Origin: a virus
Virus record (IMG/VR): IMGVR_UViG_3300047443_000148
Coordinates: 1 to 42,037 of that record
Reading direction: 5' to 3' (one strand)
DNA: 42,037 nt
The position numbers were made by a program, and so were the translations under genes. Shown one piece after another: positions 7,957-15,539 of this stretch (within the stretch, counting starts at the first letter, position 1; each line of letters begins with the position of its first letter). The notes beneath the pieces were generated by a model, which saw only the letters and a list, made by a program, of their open reading frames with translations, had not been told where the DNA came from and searched no databases.

Positions 7957-8412
7957 ATGTCTCAGTCCGGTCTCGGCCGCGTTCTCAACGTGGTCTACAC
8001 CGCCTCTGGTGTTTCCATCCCGCTGACTGCGGGTACCGCGGTGACCTTCGTCCACGCCCAGCCGGGCACGGGTACGGCCACCCTGACCTTCACCCAGACC
8101 ATCGGTGGCGCTTCCTCGCAGGCCCTGAACATCGGCACCCAGGCTGCGGGCGCGGCGAACCTCGGTTCTTCGTGGAACGTCGGTCCGGACACCGGCGGCA
8201 CCTGGACGGCCACTGCGGCCACCTCGGCCAACGTGTTCACCCTGGGTGGCGCCACCAACGACTCCGGCGTCGTCACGGTCCGCGCGGAGCAGCTCGCCGA
8301 CGGGTACGACTCTGCCGTCGCCACCGCTTCGGCTGGCACCGTGACCGCCATCATCCACGACCTTCTGGTTCAGCGGAAGCCCGCCAACCTGAAGTCCAAC
8401 ATCGTCGCGTAG
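7957..8412 (+). CDS. putative head decoration or fibre protein, 151 aa
   Basis: ATG at 7957 follows an AGGAATC site. The sequence is Ala, Gly, Thr, Ser and Val-rich with alternating hydrophobic residues, suggesting an all-beta fold, and has almost no charge in its middle. It is the first of a run of small beta-rich genes between the capsid and the connector genes, a usual place for capsid decoration proteins. It is set apart from the capsid gene by two hairpins. No family is recognised; the role is inferred from position. Confidence 0.6.
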   Translation: MSQSGLGRVLNVVYTASGVSIPLTAGTAVTFVHAQPGTGTATLTFTQTIGGASSQALNIGTQAAGAANLGSSWNVGPDTGGTWTATAATSANVFTLGGATNDSGVVTVRAEQLADGYDSAVATASAGTVTAIIHDLLVQRKPANLKSNIVA

Positions 8413-8426
8413 GGGGGTCCTGAATC

Positions 8427-8882
8427 ATGTCTGTCATCATCCAGGGCGACCAGCTTCGCGGCGTCGACCTCGGGTTCCGGGTCAAGAAGGCGGCGCTCGC
8501 GCTGTCGGCGGCCACCCTCCCGGCGTTCAACGTCCTTGGCGGCGAGGTTCTCGTCACCTCGATCCACCTCAAGGTCACTACGTCGATCACAACCAACGGT
8601 GGCACCGTCGCGGTGAACAATGTCCCCACGGCCGGTAACACCATGACCCTGGTCACGGCTACCGACCTGGGCACCACGGACACTGTCGCCGGTTCCGTGG
8701 TCGGCCTGGACCGAGCGGCCACCGTGGCGTGCTCCTTCCTGGTCGGCGGTCGGATCGACCTCGATGCCGTCGTCACCACCGGCGTTCTGAACGTCGTGGG
8801 AGCGGCTGCGGTCAACGGCGCGTGCGACATCGTCATCACGTACGTCCCGCTCACCAACGGCGCGTCCATCGTCGCCGTCTGA
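8427..8882 (+). CDS. putative head-associated protein, 151 aa
   Basis: ATG at 8427, preceded by a GGGGGGTCC site. Rich in Val, Thr, Ala and Gly with repeated beta-strand-like stretches, the same length as the preceding protein but without clear sequence identity. A stable hairpin follows at 8896-8928. It is probably a structural decoration or cement protein; the assignment rests on composition and location only. Confidence 0.55.
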   Translation: MSVIIQGDQLRGVDLGFRVKKAALALSAATLPAFNVLGGEVLVTSIHLKVTTSITTNGGTVAVNNVPTAGNTMTLVTATDLGTTDTVAGSVVGLDRAATVACSFLVGGRIDLDAVVTTGVLNVVGAAAVNGACDIVITYVPLTNGASIVAV

Positions 8883-8895
8883 TCCAACCCGCTGT

Positions 8896-8928
8896 AAGGA
8901 CCGTTGCTCGAACCGGGCGGCGGTCCTT
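8896..8928 (+). terminator. hairpin with short T-rich tail
   Basis: Eight-base perfect arms at 8896-8903 and 8921-8928 are followed by a CTTCG stretch. It lies between two structural genes and probably tunes expression of the genes downstream. Confidence 0.5.
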
Positions 8929-8950
8929 CTTCGTACCCGAAGGGGGAAAA

Positions 8951-9235
8951 ATGTCGGTAATCAGTAAGCAGGCGGCCACGCTGACCAACGTGGCCTCGTC
9001 TGCCTCCAGCGTCACCCTGTTCGCGGCGAACGCAAACGCCAAGGGCCGCACTATCTTCAACGACTCGACGGCCACTCTGTACGTCAAGTTCGGCACGACC
9101 GCGTCGGTCACGTCGTATACCGTCCAGATGCTGACCAACACGTACTTCACCTTCCCGGACAACGTCATCTACGGGGGCCGCGTGGACGGCATCTGGGCGG
9201 CGGCGAACGGGAACGCGCGACTGACGGAGTGGTGA
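8951..9235 (+). CDS. putative head protein, 94 aa
   Basis: ATG at 8951 follows an AAGGGGGAAAA site; the longer open frame upstream runs through the hairpin and is rejected. The compact beta-rich protein (T-L-F-A-A-N, Y-V-K-F-G-T, V-Y-G-G-R-V-type segments) resembles short virion proteins seen in many actinophages near the head module. No catalytic or metal motif is visible. The function, probably structural, is inferred. Confidence 0.6.
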   Translation: MSVISKQAATLTNVASSASSVTLFAANANAKGRTIFNDSTATLYVKFGTTASVTSYTVQMLTNTYFTFPDNVIYGGRVDGIWAAANGNARLTEW

Positions 9236-9236
9236 C

Positions 9237-9656
9237 ATGGCCGGGGTGATTCTGGTCAACGCGATCAAAATGAAGTCCCTGGTCACGCTGTACAAGGTGA
9301 CCTGGGTTTCCGACGCGTCCGGAGCGGTCAACACCTCGGTGTTCACGGCCAAAATGGGTACGATCATCGCGGTCGAGTTCATTCCCGGCATCAGCGTCAC
9401 CCAGCCGGATGACCTGTATGACGTCGACTGCCTGGACGCCGAGGGCGTGTCGATCTTCGACAACGGCGCCGGGGCGACCATCGGCGGGAACCTATCGAAC
9501 GTCGTCGCGACCCACGCCGTTCCGCTGGTCGGTTTGACCGGCGTGACGATCTACCGTCGGTGGCATCACGGCGGGACGCTCCAGCCGACGGTGGTCAACG
9601 CGGGGGACACGAACTCCGGAGTGATCAACATCTACATGGTGGACGGGATCCTCTGA
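9237..9656 (+). CDS. putative virion protein, 139 aa
   Basis: ATG at 9237 lies one base after the previous stop, and its own stop overlaps the next ATG. Beta-rich with a hydrophobic core, ending Y-M-V-D-G-I-L. The tight coupling with the genes on both sides suggests equal production, as for subunits of one head-associated assembly. No family is recognised. Confidence 0.6.
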   Translation: MAGVILVNAIKMKSLVTLYKVTWVSDASGAVNTSVFTAKMGTIIAVEFIPGISVTQPDDLYDVDCLDAEGVSIFDNGAGATIGGNLSNVVATHAVPLVGLTGVTIYRRWHHGGTLQPTVVNAGDTNSGVINIYMVDGIL

Positions 9657-10156
9657 TGCCTACGACGCACACAACCGCCCTCTACATCTTCTCCCGGCAG
9701 CGGGAGGACTCGACGGTCGCCGTCAAGAACTTCGTCTCTCTGTGGAATCCGGTGGACTCCGGGAAGATCATGTCGCTGGGCAGCTTCTTCGTGTCGTTCA
9801 TGGCGACAGTCGCGGCCCCGGCGTACCCGATGCGCGGCTACCGGATCACGGTGCAGCCGACGGGCGGAACCCTGGCGGCGACGTCAGAGATCTGCGCGTT
9901 CGACACGAAGGTGTTCTCTCCGGCTGCGGAGATCCGCTACAACAATCCGACGATCTCCGGTATCGATGGGGCGATCTTCAACAGCCCGCCGGGCACGGTG
10001 AAGGACACGATCGGCGAGATTCAGCAGATCGATGCCCCTCCCGGGTTCAACCCGTTCCTCATCCGGCCCGGCGAGGGTGTCGTCATGCGGCAGGATGTCG
10101 GCGCGGTCGGTCACCTGTGGAACATTTCGATCGTGTGGCGGGAGCTGAAGGGCTGA
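9656..10156 (+). CDS. putative virion protein, 166 aa
   Basis: ATG at 9656 overlaps the preceding stop (TGATG), and the stop at 10156 overlaps the next start. The protein has a Y-I-F-S-R-Q-R start, a G-F-N-P-F-L-I-R-P-G-E-G block and a final W-N-I-S-I-V-W-R. The last pattern resembles a jelly-roll strand of small structural proteins. No family is assigned. It is part of the six-gene beta-rich cassette between capsid and connectors. Confidence 0.6.
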   Translation: MPTTHTTALYIFSRQREDSTVAVKNFVSLWNPVDSGKIMSLGSFFVSFMATVAAPAYPMRGYRITVQPTGGTLAATSEICAFDTKVFSPAAEIRYNNPTISGIDGAIFNSPPGTVKDTIGEIQQIDAPPGFNPFLIRPGEGVVMRQDVGAVGHLWNISIVWRELKG

Positions 10157-10470
10157 TGGCATCTTCGACGGCGCAGGTTTCGCTGACGGGCGCCTCGACG
10201 GGCACCGGATTGAGTGTGGACTTTACGGTCGCGAAGAAAAATGTTTCGGCCGTGATCTTCACGTCCGGCGGGGTGACCGGCGGGGTTGTGCAGGTCGAGG
10301 CGTCGCAGGACAACCTCAACTGGGTGCCCATAGCTGCGTATGCCATCGATGCCACCCGGACCCGCAGCTTTGACTCTTCACGCGGAGCTTATCGGTACTG
10401 GCGAGCGACTATCCTGGACCCCATCAAGGGTGGTGGAGCGATCTCTGCCACGTTCATGGAGGCGGACTGA
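10156..10470 (+). CDS. putative virion protein, 104 aa
   Basis: ATG at 10156 overlaps the previous stop. It has V-S-L-T-G-A-S-T-G-T-G near the N-terminus and A-Y-R-Y-W-R-A-T-I-L-D near the C-terminus. This last pattern is typical of beta-sandwich domains of the discoidin-like or immunoglobulin-like kind found in phage structural proteins. It probably decorates the head or neck. The stop overlaps the next ATG. Confidence 0.6.
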   Translation: MASSTAQVSLTGASTGTGLSVDFTVAKKNVSAVIFTSGGVTGGVVQVEASQDNLNWVPIAAYAIDATRTRSFDSSRGAYRYWRATILDPIKGGGAISATFMEAD

Positions 10471-10691
10471 TGGACGAGAACCGCATCCTGGACAAGCTCG
10501 ACCGGATTGAGGCACAGAACGCCATCAGCCTGGTCGCGCTGACACGACTCCAGGAGCAGGTAAGCAGCATGCCGGACCACGAGAACCGGCTCCGTTCGCT
10601 CGAACGGTGGAAGTACGGCCTCCCCGCTACCGCGATCACCGCGGTCGTCGCGTTCGCCGCGTCGGCGTGGACCGCAACCAAAGGAGGATGA
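10470..10691 (+). CDS. coiled-coil protein with C-terminal membrane helix, 73 aa
   Basis: Residues 1-45 form heptads (I-L-D-K-L-D-R-I-E; R-L-R-S-L-E). Residues 50-68 are a single hydrophobic helix ending in a short basic tail. This layout is common in small phage proteins annotated as holin-like or as membrane-anchored structural accessories. The ATG overlaps the preceding stop. Placed among head genes it is less likely to be the main holin. Confidence 0.6.
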   Translation: MDENRILDKLDRIEAQNAISLVALTRLQEQVSSMPDHENRLRSLERWKYGLPATAITAVVAFAASAWTATKGG

Positions 10692-10692
10692 C

Positions 10693-10893
10693 ATGGGCTG
10701 GTACCAGCTCGTCGGACTGATGCGCGAAGCGAAGACCATCGAGGAGCGCGACCGCACGACCCCGCCCACCTCGTGCGCCCAGTGCTACACCGCATTGAGG
10801 GGCGGCCCCGAGGGGCAGCTCTACTGCCCGTGGGACGGTCTGATCTGGCCGGATGACGCCTCGGCGTGGGGCGAGTACCCCGGAAGCTACTAG
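10693..10893 (+). CDS. small protein with putative zinc ribbon, 66 aa
   Basis: A strong AAGGAGG site precedes ATG at 10693. C-A-Q-C in the middle and a single C-P-W-D-G after it could form part of a zinc knuckle, although only three cysteines are present. The remainder is charged and Trp/Tyr-rich. The function is unknown; it closes the small head cassette. Confidence 0.6.
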   Translation: MGWYQLVGLMREAKTIEERDRTTPPTSCAQCYTALRGGPEGQLYCPWDGLIWPDDASAWGEYPGSY

Positions 10894-10981
10894 ACCGGCT
10901 ACTATGAAGGTCAACAACTGAATATCCCCCCTGAACCGAGGGTTAGATTCCCTCACGTTCCCCGAAAGCAAGGACAGGTAG

Positions 10982-11383
10982 ATGGGTCGCAGCAGAAGTG
11001 CTGCTCACAGCCGTGCTCTCGGAGCCGCGCTGGTGGGCAACCGGAACGCCGTCCGTCACGGCGAGAGTACGCGTACCCGGCGTACCCCCGAGAATGCCGC
11101 ATGGCAGAACATGCGCGCCCGCTGTCTGCGCCCGTCTCACCCCTCGTACCGCCACTACGGCGGTCGCGGTATCACGATCTGCCCCGAATGGGATTCCTTC
11201 GAGCGCTTCCTGGCCGACGTCGGCCGTCGCCCTGACGGGCTGACTCTGGAGCGTGTCGACAACGACGGTAACTACGAGCCCAGCAACGTCCGCTGGGCGT
11301 CTCGTGCTGAGCAGGCCCAGAATCGGCGTAACCGCTGTGAGGCCGATTGTCGGTGCGGCAAGCACTCACGGAGGGAATCATGA
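10982..11383 (+). CDS. HNH-type or AP2-like phage protein, 133 aa
   Basis: The core reads W-Q-N-M-R-A-R-C, then Y-G-G-R-G-I-T-I-C-P-E-W, a D-x-x-R-P-x-G-L-T-L-E-R-V-D-N-D-G-N-Y segment and N-V-R-W-A-S. This pattern recurs in many phages in proteins linked to homing-type HNH/AP2 nucleases. The basic C-terminus holds C-R-C-G-K-H. It is inserted between head and connector genes, a typical place for such mobile genes. The ATG follows an AAGGACAGGTAG leader, and the stop overlaps the next gene. Nuclease activity is not certain, because no full H-N-H triad is obvious. Confidence 0.65.
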   Translation: MGRSRSAAHSRALGAALVGNRNAVRHGESTRTRRTPENAAWQNMRARCLRPSHPSYRHYGGRGITICPEWDSFERFLADVGRRPDGLTLERVDNDGNYEPSNVRWASRAEQAQNRRNRCEADCRCGKHSRRES

Positions 11384-12450
11384 GCAGGGTCTTCTATTGC
11401 ACCAGGGAAGAGGTGATGGACGCCTTCGATACGAGGGAGGCTTCGCACCGCTCCGCGCAGATCGACAGCGCTATCGCCAGCGCGTCCGACGACATCGATG
11501 GCTGGCTCAACCGGCACAAGCACGGCCTGGCGCCGCGCACCGCGACCCGCTACTTCGACTTCCCCGACCGTTCGTACACCGAGGCCTGGCGCCTGTGGCT
11601 GGACGAGAACGAGCTCGTGTCAGTGACTTCCCTGACGGCGGGCACCGTGGCCCTGACGGCTGGCCAGTACTTCCTGGAGCCCGTCAACTCCGGCCCCCCT
11701 TACACGTACATCGAGGTGAACCTCGGCACGACCGCCGCCTTCGGGTCGGCGGCCTCCTTCCAGCGCGCGATCGCCGTCTCCGGCGTCTGGGGCATCAACA
11801 ACGACCAGAAGCCTGCCGGGACCCTTGCGGGGGCCGTGAACAGCGCTGTGACGGCCTTGAATGTCTCCGACAGCTCCCTGGTCGGGGTCGGCTCTGTTCT
11901 GACCGTAGACAGCGAGCAGATGCTCGTCACGGGGCGTTCCGCGCTCACTACCGGAGTGAACCTGGGGACGGCGCTGACCGCCCAGAAGAACAACGTGACG
12001 ATCGCCGGTATCTCTCTCGGTTTCTCTGTGGGCGAGATTCTGCTGATCGATTCGGAGCGGATGCGGATCGTCGAGAACAACGGCACCGACCTGACCGTCG
12101 TGAGGGCCTGGGACGGCTCTGTGCTGGCCGCCCACAACATCGGGGCCACCCTGTACGCCTATCGGGCGCTGACCGTCGAGAGGGGCGCCCTGGGCACCGT
12201 GGGGGCCTCTCACAGCAACGGGGCGACCGTCACGAAGTGGGATGTGCCGCCGCTCGTCCGGGACCTGTGCCGCGGTGAGGCCATCACCCGCCTGGAGCAG
12301 GAGTTCTCTGCCTACGGGGCCCGCGTCTACTCCGACGAGGCCGAACGCGACTCTTCCGGCACCGAGGTGGTGGCCGGTCGCGGCCTGACCGACCTCCGGA
12401 AGTCCTGCGCCCGCCGGTACAAGCGGAAGTTCAGGAAGAGGGCCGTATAG
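11380..12450 (+). CDS. head-tail connector (adaptor) protein, 356 aa
   Basis: ATG at 11380 overlaps the preceding stop and has a GGAGGG site; an upstream GTG at 11347 lacks one. The N-terminus (Y-C-T-R-E-E-V, then S-A-Q-I-D-S-A-I-A-S-A-S-D-D-I-D-G-W-L-N) is the helical pattern of gp6-like head-tail adaptors. The middle third is a beta-rich insertion with duplicated I-D-S-E-[QR]-M elements, and the C-terminus is helical again. It ends in TAG that directly abuts the next ATG in the same frame. Confidence 0.75.
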   Translation: MSRVFYCTREEVMDAFDTREASHRSAQIDSAIASASDDIDGWLNRHKHGLAPRTATRYFDFPDRSYTEAWRLWLDENELVSVTSLTAGTVALTAGQYFLEPVNSGPPYTYIEVNLGTTAAFGSAASFQRAIAVSGVWGINNDQKPAGTLAGAVNSAVTALNVSDSSLVGVGSVLTVDSEQMLVTGRSALTTGVNLGTALTAQKNNVTIAGISLGFSVGEILLIDSERMRIVENNGTDLTVVRAWDGSVLAAHNIGATLYAYRALTVERGALGTVGASHSNGATVTKWDVPPLVRDLCRGEAITRLEQEFSAYGARVYSDEAERDSSGTEVVAGRGLTDLRKSCARRYKRKFRKRAV

Positions 12451-12912
12451 ATGGCGATCAAGTCGCAGGCTCTCATCGACGCCCTGGCCGACCATGCCAT
12501 GTCCTCGGGCTACTTCGACCGGGTCAACCAGCACGAGCCGAAGAACAAGCCGGGCCGGGGTCTGACGGCCGCCGTGTGGATCGACAAAATCGAACCAGCG
12601 AAGGGCCAGTCGGGCCTGGTCGCGACGACCGCCCGGGTCACGTTCAACGTCCGGGTGTACACCAACATGCTCCAGAACCCGCAGGACATGATCGACCCCT
12701 CGGTGATGATCGCGACCGACGCCCTGTTCGAGGCGTACTCCGGCGACTTCACGCTGGGCGGCCTCGTCGAGTACGTCGACCTGATGGGCATCACGCAAGG
12801 ACACCCGCTGTTCAGCCAGTCGGGTTACATCAACATCGACAACATGGTGTACCGAGTGATCACGATCACCGTGCCGTGCATCGTCGCAGACGCGTGGCCC
12901 CAGGCCGCGTGA
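12451..12912 (+). CDS. head closure or tail terminator protein, 153 aa
   Basis: The start ATG immediately follows the connector's TAG stop, in frame. The protein has an N-terminal helix, a basic G-R-G-L stretch, a V-R-V-Y-T-N-M beta segment and a helix with D-A-L-F-E-A-Y. This matches the alpha/beta layout of neck proteins that close the head or cap the tail tube. The position between the adaptor and the first tail protein agrees. It is followed by a GAGGAGGTAG ribosome site for the next gene. Confidence 0.65.
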   Translation: MAIKSQALIDALADHAMSSGYFDRVNQHEPKNKPGRGLTAAVWIDKIEPAKGQSGLVATTARVTFNVRVYTNMLQNPQDMIDPSVMIATDALFEAYSGDFTLGGLVEYVDLMGITQGHPLFSQSGYINIDNMVYRVITITVPCIVADAWPQAA

Positions 12913-12923
12913 GGAGGTAGGAC

Positions 12924-13679
12924 ATGGCCAAGGAATCCGGACTCGGAGATCAGCTTTTCATCGGTGGCTACGACATCGGTGCGAACGTCTCCCAGATCAA
13001 CAACATCTCGACGCCCAGGGCCACGCTGCCCGGAACGGCGATCACCCAGTCCGCCGAGGCCCGCATCTTCGGGCTGCGTGACGCCTCCGCCGAGTTCACG
13101 GCGTACTTCGACCCGGCGGTCGGCGCCTCCCACGAGAAGCTCCGCACCCTGCCGCTGACCGACACCCAGCTCATGTACCTGCACGGGACGACCCTCGGCA
13201 ACGAGGCGTTCTCCATGGTCGGCAAGCAGCTCAACTACGACGGCACCCGCGCCGACGACGGATCGTTCATGTTCGGCGTGTCCTGCCAGTCGAACGGTTT
13301 CGGCGGCGACTGGGGTAACCAGCTCACCGCGGGGAAGCGTTCCGACACGGTCGCGACGAACGGCACCGGCGTCAACTACGCCACCGCCGCGAACCCCACG
13401 TCGGCCGCGTTCGGCTTCGAGGCCTACCTTCAGGTGTTCTCGTTCACCGGCACGTCGGTGACGATCCAGCTCCAGGACTCGGCGGACAACGTGTCGTTCG
13501 CGAACCTGACGGACGGCGCGTTCACCGTCGTGTCGGCGGCGCCCACCTTCGAGCGGATCCAGTCCTCCTCGGCGACGGCCACCGTCCGCCAGTACGTCCG
13601 GGTCATCACGACCGGCACGTTCTCGCAGTGCTCGTTCGCCGTCACCTTCACCCGCAACGAGAACCTGAGGGTGATCTGA
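12924..13679 (+). CDS. putative tail tube-like protein, 251 aa
   Basis: Residues 1-110 have the look of a tail tube fold: G-D-Q-L-F-I-G-G-Y-D-I-G-x-x-V near the start and A-S-A-E-F-T-A-Y-F-D. Residues about 140-240 form a beta-sandwich with V-T-I-Q-L-Q-D-S-A-D-N and Y-V-R-V-I-T-T-G, reminiscent of discoidin-type domains fused to tail tube proteins. The start follows a strong GAGGAGG site. A second, shorter tube-like protein is encoded at 14138-14548, so one may be the tube and the other an accessory. Confidence 0.6.
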   Translation: MAKESGLGDQLFIGGYDIGANVSQINNISTPRATLPGTAITQSAEARIFGLRDASAEFTAYFDPAVGASHEKLRTLPLTDTQLMYLHGTTLGNEAFSMVGKQLNYDGTRADDGSFMFGVSCQSNGFGGDWGNQLTAGKRSDTVATNGTGVNYATAANPTSAAFGFEAYLQVFSFTGTSVTIQLQDSADNVSFANLTDGAFTVVSAAPTFERIQSSSATATVRQYVRVITTGTFSQCSFAVTFTRNENLRVI

Positions 13680-14134
13680 TGTTCGGCCGCAAGACAGAGC
13701 ATCCCACCCTCCACGGCCCGGCGAGGGCGTACCAGACGTTCCAGATCCGCGCCCCGAAGGGCGGCCTCGTCCCGATCTCCTGCGAGGACGTCGAGTGCGC
13801 CGCCTACGCCAATGGCTGGAAGATGGTCCTCGACCTGGCGTCGGCCCTCGGCCAGAAGCAGGCGCACTACATCAAGCACCAGTCCGGCCGGAAGTACACG
13901 ATCGAAAGCCAGACCCCCGAGGGAATGGTCACCCTGATATTCGCGCCGAATCAGGACTGCTTCGAGCAGCACAAGGTGCGCAACGATCTCCCGGAGGTCT
14001 TCTCCATTCGTGGGGGCGACAACCGGGGAAACCCTCTGAAGACACCGACGAGGGTCCATAAGCGCCCGGAGTTTTGGGTCGAGGAATTCGCCGAAAACCA
14101 GGACCGCATCGCTACGGCGAAAGAGAAGGGATAA
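13679..14134 (+). CDS. hypothetical protein in the tail module, 151 aa
   Basis: ATG at 13679 overlaps the preceding stop. The protein is moderately basic, with W-K-M-V-L-D-L-A and G-R-K-Y-T-I-E-S blocks and a C-terminal charged helix. No known domain is recognised. Sitting between two tube-like genes it may be a tail assembly factor or minor tail component. Confidence 0.6.
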   Translation: MFGRKTEHPTLHGPARAYQTFQIRAPKGGLVPISCEDVECAAYANGWKMVLDLASALGQKQAHYIKHQSGRKYTIESQTPEGMVTLIFAPNQDCFEQHKVRNDLPEVFSIRGGDNRGNPLKTPTRVHKRPEFWVEEFAENQDRIATAKEKG

Positions 14135-14137
14135 CCA

Positions 14138-14548
14138 ATGGCCAAGAGTTCTGGCCTCGCGTGGACCACGCTGTCGGTGGACGACTCCGGCGGCACCCCG
14201 CGCGACATCCGCAACGACATCACCAACTTCGAGTTCGCGACCCCGCGGGCCGTGCAGGAGATCACCGGCATCGACAAGTCCGCTTTCGAGCGGCTTCTCC
14301 TGCTGGCCGACTTCTCCATCACCCTGAACGGTGTGTACAACCCGACGGCCACCACGTCGTCGCACGCCGTCCTGAAGACGGTGTCCTCGTCCTCGGTGCT
14401 GCGTTCGATCACGATGACCGTGCTCGCCCAGTCCCTGAACAACGAGTGCATCATCACCGACTACAACGTCACCCGCGCCGACTCCGGCGAGCTCACCTGG
14501 ACGTCTCCGGCCGTGCTGGCCGACGGCGCCGTCCCGACCTGGTCGTAG
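14138..14548 (+). CDS. major tail protein (tail tube), 136 aa
   Basis: ATG at 14138 follows AAGGG. The sequence shows the common small-tube pattern: G-L-A-W-T-T-L-S-V-D-D, then D-I-T-N-F-E-F-A-T-P-R with E-I-T-G-I-D-K, a L-L-A-D-F-S-I-T-L-N-G-V-Y-N strand pair and a C-terminal W-T-S-P. This is close to siphophage tube proteins that assemble as stacked hexamers. The position before the 136-residue gene and the frameshifted chaperones is the normal one. It ends with TAG. Confidence 0.75.
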   Translation: MAKSSGLAWTTLSVDDSGGTPRDIRNDITNFEFATPRAVQEITGIDKSAFERLLLLADFSITLNGVYNPTATTSSHAVLKTVSSSSVLRSITMTVLAQSLNNECIITDYNVTRADSGELTWTSPAVLADGAVPTWS

Positions 14549-14550
14549 TC

Positions 14551-14961
14551 ATGGCTGATCTGATCCGCATCCACATCCGCGAGACGGCTCACGGGGCGCT
14601 GTTCCGTGCCCACGGGGCTGACGCCGCGCGCATCATGAACGAGATCGACGACGAGATCGAACACGATGCGGCGGACTGGGCGCAGGATCAGATCAACCGG
14701 CTGTTCCATGCTTCGTTCAAGCTGCCGACCGGCTACTACGAGTCCCGCGTCCACATCTCCAACTCCATGGGGGGGCTGGAGATCGGGGACGGCGGGCAGG
14801 CCGGTCCGGTGTACGGCCCGTGGCTGGAGGGCGTGGGTTCGCGCAACGTCACGACCCGCTTCAAGGGCTACCACACGTTCCGCAAGGTCACGACTATGCT
14901 GGAGCGGCACATCGCCGATATCGGGGAGCGCATTCTCCGTAACCGGACCCGAGACTTCTGA
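14551..14961 (+). CDS. putative head-tail joining or tail component, 136 aa
   Basis: ATG at 14551 starts two bases after the tube gene stop. It is helical at the start and end, with a central G-P-V-Y-G-P-W-L-E-G-V-G block that recurs in HK97 gp10-like and related minor components. Charged residues are abundant. It is placed between the tube gene and the chaperones. The exact role is uncertain. Confidence 0.55.
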   Translation: MADLIRIHIRETAHGALFRAHGADAARIMNEIDDEIEHDAADWAQDQINRLFHASFKLPTGYYESRVHISNSMGGLEIGDGGQAGPVYGPWLEGVGSRNVTTRFKGYHTFRKVTTMLERHIADIGERILRNRTRDF

Positions 14962-14973
14962 GAGGCACACGCA

Positions 14974-15354
14974 ATGGGTTTCCGCAAGGTTCCGACGATC
15001 TACACCCTGGAGTTCAAGAACCCGCTGTACAAGGGTCTTGAGATCCGCATGAAGTCGATCAGCTTCGGCAAGGTCCGCAAGTTGATCTCCGCCACCGAGG
15101 ACGCCTCCGACGAGAACTTCGAGGAGCTGCTGGTGTCGGTCGAGAACGGCATCGTGTCGTGGAACCTGGAGGACGAGAACGACCAGCCGGTTCCCGCGAA
15201 CGCCGAGGGGCTGGCCGACCAGGACTTCGAGTTCGTCATGGACGTCATTATGGCGTGGCTCGACTGCATGACCGGGATTTCGGACGATCTGGGAAAAGGC
15301 TCTTCGAGTGGTCCGCAGTTCCCGGGGCAACCCGTGACGATGGAAGCATTGTAA
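14974..15354 (+). CDS. tail assembly chaperone, short (0-frame) form
   Basis: 126 residues, acidic and helical, with the typical start of lambda gpG-like chaperones. ATG at 14974 follows a GAGAGGCAC site. It wraps the tape measure protein and recruits tube subunits. Ribosomes that do not shift at 15291-15297 read through to the stop at 15354. Most product should be this form. Confidence 0.85.
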   Translation: MGFRKVPTIYTLEFKNPLYKGLEIRMKSISFGKVRKLISATEDASDENFEELLVSVENGIVSWNLEDENDQPVPANAEGLADQDFEFVMDVIMAWLDCMTGISDDLGKGSSSGPQFPGQPVTMEAL

Positions 15355-15539
15355 GGATCCCGCCGGAACTGGCGGAGGCGGATCTCGTTATCGGTTTGTG
15401 CGAGAGATTCCACTGCCTTCCGTCGCAGCTTTATCAGGAGGACGCGTCGATTCTGCGGCTTCTTGCGATTCACCAGAAGGGCCATCCCGAGAGGGAGGAG
15501 CCTGAAGAGATTGAGGAGGATGGGGAATGGCCCGCGTAA
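14974..15539 (+). CDS. tail assembly chaperone, frameshifted G-T form (-1 at 15297)
   Basis: Joining 14974-15297 with 15297-15539 by a -1 shift gives 188 residues. The added C-terminal part starts G-K-R-L-F-E-W-S and contains P-P-E-L-A-E-A-D-L-V and P-S-Q-L-Y-Q-E-D, which looks like the T domain of such chaperones: a helical unit with an acidic tail. The second frame lacks its own credible start in the right place, and it ends 13 bases inside the tape measure gene. This is the standard siphophage arrangement. Confidence 0.85.
15291..15297 (+). promoter_or_regulatory. -1 ribosomal frameshift site G GGA AAA
   Basis: The heptamer GGGAAAA stands in the 0 frame as G-GGA-AAA, the canonical X-XXY-YYZ slippery form also used by lambda-type tail chaperones. 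It lies about 19 codons before the end of the short form, and both frames are open around it. Confidence 0.85.
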
